Shown piece after piece: positions 6,095 to 13,034 of a stretch of 14,874 bases of DNA (positions are counted from its first letter, which is position 1; every line of letters starts with the position of its first letter). The stretch is from Verrucomicrobiota bacterium. Lineage in GTDB: Bacteria > Verrucomicrobiota > Verrucomicrobiia > Chthoniobacterales > UBA10450. The stretch spans positions 1 to 14,874 of the forward strand of contig QHPN01000065.1 of NCBI GenBank assembly GCA_003219115.1, in the 5' to 3' direction. The translations under genes were made by a program, and so were the position numbers. The notes beneath the pieces were generated by a model. That model searched no databases. It was given only the letters and a program-made list of their open reading frames with translations, and was not told the DNA's origin.

Positions 6095-8170
6095 ATGTTA
6101 GAAGTAGTAGTCGATCGCAGGCCGGTTTGTGTGGGTAGCGCGCGCGTCTCGCGTGCTGGCGATGTCGTCCCGACATCGCGGACTTTCATGAAGATTGTTT
6201 CGGCGAGACGCCGAAAGTCCGAGCCGGACTGGCGTTCGCACGCGAGACGCGCGCGCTACCCAGACCTCTATCGCCACACTCAGGGGCGAATCGCAACCTT
6301 GCTCTTCTCGCTCCTCGCATCATCGATCTGCTACGCCCAGGATTCGTCGCCAACACCCGCGCCGGAATCAGAAGCGATCGTCATCACGGGAACTCGCATC
6401 GACATTCCGCTCGATCAATCGCCGGCCAGCGTCAGCGTAGTGACCTCACAAGATTTCGAAGAAAAACAGATCGAGCGCGTCGCCGACGCCTTGCGCGAAG
6501 TGCCGGGCCTTTCCGTTGTGCAAAGCGGGGCGCCAGGCCAGCTCACTTCCGTGTTCACCCGCGGATTGCGCAGCGAACATACTCAGGTCCTGCTCGACGG
6601 GATTCCAATTAATCAGGGACTCGCCGGCCTGATGAACTTCGCCGATTTCACCATCGACGATCTCGATCGCATCGAAGTGGTGCGCGGACCGCAGAGCACA
6701 CTTTACGGCCCGCGTGCGTTGGCGGGCGCGATTCAAATTTTCACCAAGCGTGGCGACGGTGCTCCGACTTTCATGTTCAGCGCCGAAGGCGGTTCGTACG
6801 GAACCTTTCGCGAAGCATTCGAGAGCGAAGGAAAAATCGAGCAACTGGATTATTCGCTCGGCCTCAGCCGGCTCGACACCGATAACGCACGACCGAATAA
6901 TCAATATCGATTGACCAACGCGATCGCGGACATCGGCTGGTCGCCGAACGCGACGCTGCGAATTGGCAGCCTGATTACTTACTCGCTCGCCGACACCGGA
7001 AATCCGAACACGATTTTCGATGCGAAACCGCTCGACAATTTTCTAACCGAGCGCTGGTTGATTGGACCGCATATCGATTGGCAACCGGTCGAGTGGTGGA
7101 GTCATCATTTGATCGTGAGCTACGATCACGAGCGGCAACTGAACGATCCCAATCAGGATGGATTTGTCGGACCGACTCGAGCGCTATTCGAGCGGACACA
7201 GGTTGATTACCAAAATGATCTGCGCGCGACGTCATGGCTGACGATTACAAGCGGATTTTTCTTCAGCAGCGTCAACGCCGGACAGGAACGCCCGTTTGTA
7301 TCGCAGGACTTTGGACCGCAGCCGCGTTTTGTCAGTGATCACACCGACGAGACCGGTATCTTCGCCCAGCTCACGCTTACGCCGTGCGAAAATCTAATTT
7401 TCGTTAGTGGAGGCCGATTCGATCACTTCAATCAATTCGGCGATGTTTGGACATGGCGGGAAGCAGCGAGTTATCTCATTCGCAAAACCGACACCACCCT
7501 GCACGCCAGCGGGGCGACCGGATTTTCACCACCAACGAGTCAGGATAAGATTTTTCGCTTCAACCCGAATCCGTCGCAGTCGCCTCCGCCGCTCGGGCCG
7601 GAGGAAGGTTTGGGCTGGGACGCCGGCATTGAGCAACGGTTTTGGGACAAGCGCGTCACGATCGGGGCGACTTATTTCCACAACGACTTGTCCAATTTGA
7701 TCGGGATCACGGGACTTTTCGAGACGTTCAACATCGGTTCGGCCATTACTCAGGGAATCGAAACCGAATTGCGCGCGACCCCGGTTGACGATCTCACGCT
7801 GCTCGTAACCTACACCTATCTCGATTCGGAGAAGACTTCGTCGGCCGACATCAATCAACCGAAAGGCGCGCGCTTGCCGAGAAGGCCGCGGAACGAAGTT
7901 TATGCTTCAGCGTCCTATCTCTGGTGCAAAAAACTGCGCACGACCCTTTCGGCGAAATGGGTTAACGCGCGCGAAGAACTGAATTTCGGCGGGCCGAACT
8001 TCGACATCGAGGATTACACCTTTGTAAACTTCGCGGCCGAATACGACATCAACGCGCACGTATCTGTTTTCGGCCGGATCGATAATTTAACGAACGAGCA
8101 TTACGCAGAGGTGTTCGGCTTCCCGGCGCTCGGCCGCGCCCTGTATGGCGGCGTGAAGCTGCGCTTTTGA
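6095..8170 (+). CDS. btuB: TonB-dependent outer-membrane receptor, BtuB-like (vitamin B12 uptake)
   Basis: A 691-residue TonB-dependent receptor. The signal-peptide core is RIATLLFSLLASSICYA (65-81), with likely cleavage before QDSS; the TonB box is EAIVITGTR (93-101). The plug domain (about 105-220) shows FTRGLRSEHTQVLLDG (154-169) and IEVVRGPQSTLYG (193-205). The rest is a beta-barrel ending in a terminal Phe (GVKLRF), the outer-membrane insertion signal. The cobalamin riboswitch upstream points to B12 or a related corrinoid as substrate, taken up with TonB energy. The ATG at 6095 has a strong GGAGG. The oddity is the N-terminus: about 43 residues (14-56) before the signal peptide are encoded by a palindromic repeat inserted in frame. 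An internal ATG at 6188 would give a shorter leader but lacks a ribosome-binding site. No transporter genes (btuCDF) are in view. Confidence 0.9.
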   Translation: MLEVVVDRRPVCVGSARVSRAGDVVPTSRTFMKIVSARRRKSEPDWRSHARRARYPDLYRHTQGRIATLLFSLLASSICYAQDSSPTPAPESEAIVITGTRIDIPLDQSPASVSVVTSQDFEEKQIERVADALREVPGLSVVQSGAPGQLTSVFTRGLRSEHTQVLLDGIPINQGLAGLMNFADFTIDDLDRIEVVRGPQSTLYGPRALAGAIQIFTKRGDGAPTFMFSAEGGSYGTFREAFESEGKIEQLDYSLGLSRLDTDNARPNNQYRLTNAIADIGWSPNATLRIGSLITYSLADTGNPNTIFDAKPLDNFLTERWLIGPHIDWQPVEWWSHHLIVSYDHERQLNDPNQDGFVGPTRALFERTQVDYQNDLRATSWLTITSGFFFSSVNAGQERPFVSQDFGPQPRFVSDHTDETGIFAQLTLTPCENLIFVSGGRFDHFNQFGDVWTWREAASYLIRKTDTTLHASGATGFSPPTSQDKIFRFNPNPSQSPPPLGPEEGLGWDAGIEQRFWDKRVTIGATYFHNDLSNLIGITGLFETFNIGSAITQGIETELRATPVDDLTLLVTYTYLDSEKTSSADINQPKGARLPRRPRNEVYASASYLWCKKLRTTLSAKWVNAREELNFGGPNFDIEDYTFVNFAAEYDINAHVSVFGRIDNLTNEHYAEVFGFPALGRALYGGVKLRF
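6133..6261. repeat. cruciform repeat, family A copy 2, inside the receptor gene leader
   Basis: Perfect 24-nt inverted arms (6133-6156 and 6238-6261) share the GGGTAGCGC / GCGCTACCC ends and most of their sequence with the copy at 1734. Inner hairpins are CGATGTCG-TCC-CGACATCG (6160-6178) and TTTCGGCG-AGA-CGCCGAAA (6198-6216); the latter matches the equivalent hairpin in copy 1 except in the loop. The element is 129 nt, a multiple of three, and carries no stop in the receptor frame. Confidence 0.9.
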
Positions 8171-8180
8171 TTACACGCGT

Positions 8181-8294
8181 TGTCATCCCGAGCCGCGCAG
8201 ACGGCGAGGGACCTCACGAGCGCGCTGTTGATTACGCAAGGCGGTTTGCGTATCGACGAGCCTAGGCGAGGTCCCTCGCTTGCGCTCGGGATCA
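8181..8294. repeat. family-B repeat after the receptor gene
   Basis: Left end TGTCATCCCGAG and right end CTCGGGATCAC are inverted with one mismatch; GCGAGGGACCTC (8205-8216) pairs with GAGGTCCCTCGC (8268-8279). It follows the receptor stop codon by 10 nt and may stabilise or end the transcript. Confidence 0.8.
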
Positions 8295-8338
8295 CGGAGA
8301 TACTGTTGTTCCGATCCCATCGTCACGCCAAGCCCCCT

Positions 8339-8451
8339 TGTCATTCCGAGCGAAGTCGCTTGTCGCGCCGTAGCTTTATGCGAAGGCTGGAAGGAATCTC
8401 TAATATTATGCTGGATAAACGAGAGACGTCTCCCCCTCGCTCGACATGACA
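8339..8451. repeat. family-B repeat overlapping the rmuC start
   Basis: Left end TGTCATTCCGAGCGA and right end TCGCTCGACATGACA are inverted with two mismatches. The middle has diverged from other copies. The rmuC start codon (ATG, 8446-8448) lies in the right end. It is the second family-B element in the 275-nt gap. Confidence 0.75.
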
Positions 8452-9651
8452 GAAACAGGTTATTTGATCCTCGGCCTGATCAGCGGAGGTCTGCTTGTTG
8501 CAATCGCTCTTTGGCTCGGACGGCGGCGCGAAGATGGCAACGCGCCCCTGTCGAGCAAGATCGAGCTGCTGGAGCGCGCCCAGGAACGCGGGGAGCGAGT
8601 GCTGCGGGAAGAAATGACGCGGGGTCGCGAGGAAAATGCCAATGCCGCGAAATCGCAACGGGAAGAACTGACCGCCTCGCTCGAAAGTGTCCGGGGGATC
8701 GTCGATCTGCGTTTGCAGGAATTGCAAAAGGACAATGCGCAACAAATCGAAAGAATGCGCGCAACCGTCGATGAAAAGTTGCAGGGAACGCTCGAGAAAA
8801 GGCTTGGCGAATCCTTCAAGCTGGTGAGTGAACGATTGGAAAAGGTGCACCAGGGACTCGGCGCGATGCAACAACTGGCAAGCGATGTCGGCGGATTACA
8901 GCGAGTGCTGACGAATGTGAAAACCCGTGGCGGCTGGGGGGAAGTACAGTTGGGAGCGCTACTCGAACAATTGCTCACCCCGGAACAATTCGATCGCAAT
9001 GTGCAAACGCGGGATGAAAGCGGTGAACGCGTGGACTATGCCATCAAATTGCCGGGCGAAGGAAATGGCACAGCCGTCTGGTTGCCGATCGATGCCAAAT
9101 TTCCGATGGAAGACTATCAGCGGCTGATTTCCGCGCAGGAAAGCGGGGATTCCCTGTTAACCGATGGCGCGATGAAAGATTTGGAAGCGCAGCTGCGGAA
9201 ATCGGCCAAAGATATCTGCGCAAAATATATTAATCCGCCAAAGACGACCGATTTCGCGCTGATGTTCTTGCCGACGGAAGGATTGTATGCAGAGGCGATC
9301 CGCCGGGTTGGCCTGGTCGAGCAGGTCCAGCGTGATTGCCGGGTGGTCTTCGCGGGACCGACCACGTTGGCAGCGCTGCTCAACAGCCTGCAAATGGGAT
9401 TTCGCACTCTCGCCATCCAGAAGCGATCGAGCGAAGTCTGGAACTTGTTAGCTGGCGTGAAGACGGAATTCGCCAAATTTGGTGATGCGCTCTCGAAGGT
9501 GAAAGACAAGCTCGATCAAGCCTCGAGCGACATGGACAAGGTGGCGGTGCGCTCCCGCGCCATCACGAAGAAGTTGCGGGATGTGGAAGAGCTGCCGAGT
9601 AATCCGCAACCGCTCTTGCCGGAGCTGCTTCGAGACGAAGAAGAAACGTGA
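8446..9651 (+). CDS. rmuC: DNA recombination protein RmuC
   Basis: A 401-residue RmuC protein. RmuC limits rearrangements at inverted repeats in E. coli; it has a nuclease-like fold, but its biochemistry is not settled. Seen: an N-terminal membrane helix (about 6-24, LILGLISGGLLVAIALWLG), a long charged coiled coil (about 35-145), then the RmuC domain with NVKTRGGWGEVQLG (157-170), PIDAKFPMEDYQ (214-225, with Asp216 and Lys218 in a nuclease-like D...K context) and FLPTEGLYAEA (274-284). Length and order fit the family. The ATG is taken from a repeat end and has no good ribosome-binding site nearby; a TTG at 8463 is the only close alternative. Given the abundance of inverted repeats around it, its role in tolerance of such repeats is suggestive but unproven. 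Confidence 0.92.
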   Translation: MTETGYLILGLISGGLLVAIALWLGRRREDGNAPLSSKIELLERAQERGERVLREEMTRGREENANAAKSQREELTASLESVRGIVDLRLQELQKDNAQQIERMRATVDEKLQGTLEKRLGESFKLVSERLEKVHQGLGAMQQLASDVGGLQRVLTNVKTRGGWGEVQLGALLEQLLTPEQFDRNVQTRDESGERVDYAIKLPGEGNGTAVWLPIDAKFPMEDYQRLISAQESGDSLLTDGAMKDLEAQLRKSAKDICAKYINPPKTTDFALMFLPTEGLYAEAIRRVGLVEQVQRDCRVVFAGPTTLAALLNSLQMGFRTLAIQKRSSEVWNLLAGVKTEFAKFGDALSKVKDKLDQASSDMDKVAVRSRAITKKLRDVEELPSNPQPLLPELLRDEEET

Positions 9652-9670
9652 TTTGCTAAATAGGTAGAAT

Positions 9671-9723
9671 GTTAAATTGGAACTTCCACCGATTTAACGA
9701 TTTAACCGTTTTAACGATTTAAC
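9671..9723. repeat. AT-rich repeat, family D copy 2
   Basis: GTTAAAT (9671-9677) is followed by three direct ATTTAAC units (9692-9698, 9700-9706, 9717-9723) and one TTTTAAC, any of which can pair with it. The beginning AATGTTAAATTGG matches 2497-2509. It fills the gap between the converging rmuC and DUF885 genes, suggesting a terminator-like or structural role. Confidence 0.55.
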
Positions 9724-9729
9724 GGTCAT

Positions 9730-11484
9730 TCACAGCGTCTCATCCCACTTCGCCTTGTCCTTGAGTAGAATCTCGCGCAACAGACGAATCGGCGGCATGC
9801 CATGATCGAGCAGCTGGTTGTGAAATTGTTCTAACGAGAATTCGTCACCCTGTTGCGCTTTGTAATCCTCCCGCAGTTTCATAATCTGCATTTTACCAAG
9901 GCTGTAATTCAAGTATCCGTAATCGAAGGTTCCGCGCATCGCTTCGTCCCGGGCCGGTTTTTCTTCGTAGTAACAATTTTGCTGAAAGAATTTTGTCGCC
10001 TCGTCGACCCCCATCCCCTGCGTGTGCATCTTTACCGAAACACATAGTCGGCAAAGCCGCAGCAACGCTTCCGAGGACTGCGCCATTCGATACTTGGCCG
10101 CCCGTTTTTGCTCCTCCACGCTGCCCGGCACCTTCTTTTGTGCGCCAAAACCCTCGTCGAGCATCATTTGCTCGCAGTAATGCGCCCACCCTTCGATAAA
10201 AGCGTAGCTCCCGAAAATCTTCTCGACCTTGTTAGCCGCCGATGCATTCAGCCGCAGAAATTGCGCGTAATGTCCAGGATAAGCTTCGTGGATCGAAGTC
10301 ACATCTGCTGTGTAATAGTTAAATGAAGTAAGCCATTCCTCTTTTTGCTGCTGCGTCCACGCCGATTCGACCGGCGTGACATAATAAAACGCTTCGGTCG
10401 CCTTCTTCTCAAACGGCCCCGGTGTATCCATCGAGGCGAAGGATGTCGCGCGATCGTACTGCGGCGTTTCCTTCACCTGCGCTTTCGCATTCGGTGGAAT
10501 CCCGACAATCTTGTGTTCGGTCACGTAACTTCGGATTTGATCCAGGTTTTTTGCGATTTCAGGAATCAGCTTTTCCGCGGTGGGATGTTCCTTCTGGAGT
10601 TGTTTGAATACTTCAGCCGGCGATTTGCTTGGATCGATAACTTTGGCTGCGTCAGCGAAAACTTTTTGCTCCTCTTTTAATTTGGCGAGCCCGATCTCCA
10701 GGATTTTCTCAGGCGGCAAGTCGATTAGCTCGGTTTCCGTTAGCCATCGTTGATAACGCGCTTCGCCCAGACCGAACTCCAACGTCGCTCTCGGCAGTCT
10801 TTCTTTCTCGAGCCAGGTGGCAAAGTCGCTCAGCGCGTTGGCCGCCTTGCGGTTCGTGTCCAGAAAATTGCCGCGCACTTCCTGGTCTTTCACGGCGTCG
10901 ACGGCTGCCACCATGTCCTTGCGCAGAAAATCGGCGGAACCGCGGGCGATTTGGATCGCGAGTTCGATATGTGGCTTCGGCAACATCGACTCCAAATTCG
11001 TTTTGCCGGCAATCAAAATGTTCGGGATTTGCGATTCAATCGCAGTCAGGCTGCGGACGCGGTCGTCCAGGGGAGCGAAATTGCGCGCGATGTAAATATT
11101 TAAATCCGCGCAGTGCGCATACGTCATCGGGTCGCGCTCGAACTTGTGCACTTCCTGAAATTCAAAGAGCTCGTTCGCGATTGCGGCCTGCAGAATGCGC
11201 AGGTCGATCCCATTTCGTGCATTCAACTCCTCGGGCTCGAATTTCCGCAGTCGATCCTCGAAACGCCGTAGACGTTGCAATTCGGCATCCAGCGCGAGCC
11301 GGCTGAAATCATCCGCACGACCGTCGTATTCGTGAAATCCAAGACGGGTGGCGAGAAGTGGGCGGGCGTTGAGATACCCTTTGATGAATTCTTCCGTCAC
11401 TGCGGCAAACTCAGCATCATTGTTTTGCGCGGCGCTGATCACAGGCGCGATCACGATAAGGACGAGCGCAAGAAACCGGTTCAT
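9730..11484 (-). CDS. exported DUF885 family protein (putative metallopeptidase)
   Basis: A 584-residue DUF885 protein. The family is thought to be zinc-dependent because of a conserved HExxxxxH-type motif; here HEAYPGH (399-405) is followed by FIEGWAHYCEQMMLDEGF (429-446), the two hallmark segments. The N-terminus MNRFLALVLIVIAPVISAAQ is a typical signal peptide, so the protein acts in the periplasm or outside. Length agrees with the usual 550-620. The ATG at 11484 is preferred over the adjacent TTG at 11487. It diverges from the ctpA-like protease gene across 70 nt, so the two exported proteins may share a control region. Proposed activity is peptide hydrolysis; no specific substrate can be read from sequence. 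Confidence 0.88.
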   Translation of the reverse strand: MNRFLALVLIVIAPVISAAQNNDAEFAAVTEEFIKGYLNARPLLATRLGFHEYDGRADDFSRLALDAELQRLRRFEDRLRKFEPEELNARNGIDLRILQAAIANELFEFQEVHKFERDPMTYAHCADLNIYIARNFAPLDDRVRSLTAIESQIPNILIAGKTNLESMLPKPHIELAIQIARGSADFLRKDMVAAVDAVKDQEVRGNFLDTNRKAANALSDFATWLEKERLPRATLEFGLGEARYQRWLTETELIDLPPEKILEIGLAKLKEEQKVFADAAKVIDPSKSPAEVFKQLQKEHPTAEKLIPEIAKNLDQIRSYVTEHKIVGIPPNAKAQVKETPQYDRATSFASMDTPGPFEKKATEAFYYVTPVESAWTQQQKEEWLTSFNYYTADVTSIHEAYPGHYAQFLRLNASAANKVEKIFGSYAFIEGWAHYCEQMMLDEGFGAQKKVPGSVEEQKRAAKYRMAQSSEALLRLCRLCVSVKMHTQGMGVDEATKFFQQNCYYEEKPARDEAMRGTFDYGYLNYSLGKMQIMKLREDYKAQQGDEFSLEQFHNQLLDHGMPPIRLLREILLKDKAKWDETL

Positions 11485-11523
11485 CAAAGCGGGACGTTAA
11501 CGAATGGGTTGGTCGTTGCCAAA

Positions 11524-11544
11524 AATTTCGCGCTGAGCGAAATT
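11524..11544. promoter_or_regulatory. perfect inverted repeat in divergent promoter region
   Basis: AATTTCGC (11524-11531), loop GCTGA, GCGAAATT (11537-11544). It lies between the divergent starts of the DUF885 and ctpA-like genes (11484 and 11555). It could be an operator for both or a leader hairpin for the protease. Confidence 0.4.
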
Positions 11545-11554
11545 GGTAACCTTC

Positions 11555-12850
11555 ATGAAACGTCGATTTGTTCTTATCGTACTGGCAGTGCTCGCCGTCA
11601 TCAATGGACTGGTGGCGGTGCGATTGTTTACTGCGCACGCGGCGGAAAACGATCCTGATAACGGCTACACGCAGATTGCGGTCTTCGCCAAAGCATTGCA
11701 ATTGCTCCGGCAGGATTACGTCGACGGCAGTAAAACGAGCTATCACGACCTCGTTTATGCGGCGATGAAAGGCATGCTCGCCTCGCTCGATCCGCACAGC
11801 CAGTTCATGGAGCCGGACGATTTTCGTGAGATGCAGGATGACACCCGGAGCCGGTTCAACGGCCTGGGCATCGAAGTGTCAGGTAGAAACGGTGTCCTTA
11901 CGGTTGTCACACCCATGGAAGACACGCCCGCAGCGAAGGCGGGGATTTTGGCGGGCGATCAGATTTTGAAAATCAACGGTACGCCCACGGACCGCCTGGA
12001 GTTGCAACAGGCGGTAAATTTGTTGCGCGGCAAACCCGGACAAAAAGCGACTCTAACGATTCTCAGACCATCGACCAAGGAAGTCAAAGACTACGTTTTG
12101 GAACGAGCGGAAGTAAAGGTCCAGAGCGTGAAGAACGCGCATCTCATCGATCAAGAACTGACCGGACCTTTCAAAGTGGGTTACATCAGAATCGTGCAGT
12201 TCAACGAGCCAACAGCTGAGGAATTGGCGAAGGCGCTCGATGATTTGCAGAAACGCGGAATGCAGGCGCTGATTCTCGATTTACGAAACAATCCTGGCGG
12301 CTTACTCAATAGCGCCGTCGACGTCTGCGGGCAGTTCCTGCCGCCGAATACCACGGTGGTTTCAACGCAGGGCCGGGCAGCGTCGCAGGAGCGTGAGTAC
12401 ACCACGTCCGTCACGGCAAAAGAGCGACCGCGTTTTCCGCTCGCCGTCCTGGTCAATGAAGGCAGTGCCAGCGGCGCGGAGATCGTCTCGGGCGCGCTCA
12501 AGGACTTGAAACGCGCCCTTCTGGTCGGCGAAACGACATTCGGGAAAGGATCGGTGCAAAATGTTTTGCAACTTCCGGATGGCTCGGCTCTGCGCTTCAC
12601 CACCGCGAAATACTACACGCCGGGGAAACAAGTGATTCATGGGAACGGCGTCACTCCAAATATCTCGGTCCCAATGACGGCCGAGCAGGAACGCGCGCTC
12701 TTTGTTGCGCGCAACAGTGACGCCAAAATGGAAGACGAGAAAACACTGATTCGCTCGCGCGATCCACAACTCCTACGCGCGATCGACGCGATCAAAGGCG
12801 GAATGATCTACGCGCAACAGACGGCGTTGAAGAGTGAAACGAGGAACTAG
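11555..12850 (+). CDS. ctpA: C-terminal processing peptidase (S41 family)
   Basis: A 431-residue S41 serine protease of the CtpA/Prc type, which trims C-termini of periplasmic proteins or degrades tagged ones. The N-terminus MKRRFVLIVLAVLAVINGLV is a signal peptide or membrane anchor. SLDPHSQFM (77-85) is a family hallmark; a PDZ domain (about 100-175) binds substrate C-termini; then LDLRNNPGGLL (241-251). The catalytic dyad is Ser306 in NEGSASGAE and Lys331 in TTFGKGSVQ, 25 residues apart as expected. The ATG at 11555 is preferred over an in-frame TTG at 11543. It is divergent from a DUF885 exported hydrolase. Confidence 0.93.
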   Translation: MKRRFVLIVLAVLAVINGLVAVRLFTAHAAENDPDNGYTQIAVFAKALQLLRQDYVDGSKTSYHDLVYAAMKGMLASLDPHSQFMEPDDFREMQDDTRSRFNGLGIEVSGRNGVLTVVTPMEDTPAAKAGILAGDQILKINGTPTDRLELQQAVNLLRGKPGQKATLTILRPSTKEVKDYVLERAEVKVQSVKNAHLIDQELTGPFKVGYIRIVQFNEPTAEELAKALDDLQKRGMQALILDLRNNPGGLLNSAVDVCGQFLPPNTTVVSTQGRAASQEREYTTSVTAKERPRFPLAVLVNEGSASGAEIVSGALKDLKRALLVGETTFGKGSVQNVLQLPDGSALRFTTAKYYTPGKQVIHGNGVTPNISVPMTAEQERALFVARNSDAKMEDEKTLIRSRDPQLLRAIDAIKGGMIYAQQTALKSETRN

Positions 12851-12895
12851 TCGTTTCCTGCCTCGTTTATCACGCCGGTAGAACTGGCGGTACCG

Positions 12896-13028
12896 GGAAT
12901 GACGAAACCCGAATGACGAATGACGAAGGAATGTCGAATGAACTAATGACAAGATCGCGTCGCCGCTTTCTATCTCCATTCGGGTTTCGTCATTCCTTCG
13001 CCATTCGTCATCCGTCATTCGTCATTTT
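12896..13028. repeat. palindromic repeat, family C, before tsaD
   Basis: GGAATGACGAAACCCGAATG (12896-12915) has a perfect 20-nt inverted partner at 12977-12996. Both arms are followed or preceded by iterated GAATGACGAATGACGAA units, so other registers can pair. The element fills the gap after the ctpA-like gene and ends 6 nt before the tsaD start codon. Confidence 0.85.
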
Positions 13029-13034
13029 CTTCTT

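Noticed and set aside
8341..8999. Long minus-strand open frames of 177 and 179 codons
   Set aside because: Both are antisense to rmuC; compositionally they are mirror products of its coiled-coil codons.
12896..13028. Iterated GAATGACGAA units considered as a CRISPR array
   Set aside because: Units are short, adjacent, inverted between the two halves and lack unique spacers of constant length; no cas genes are present.
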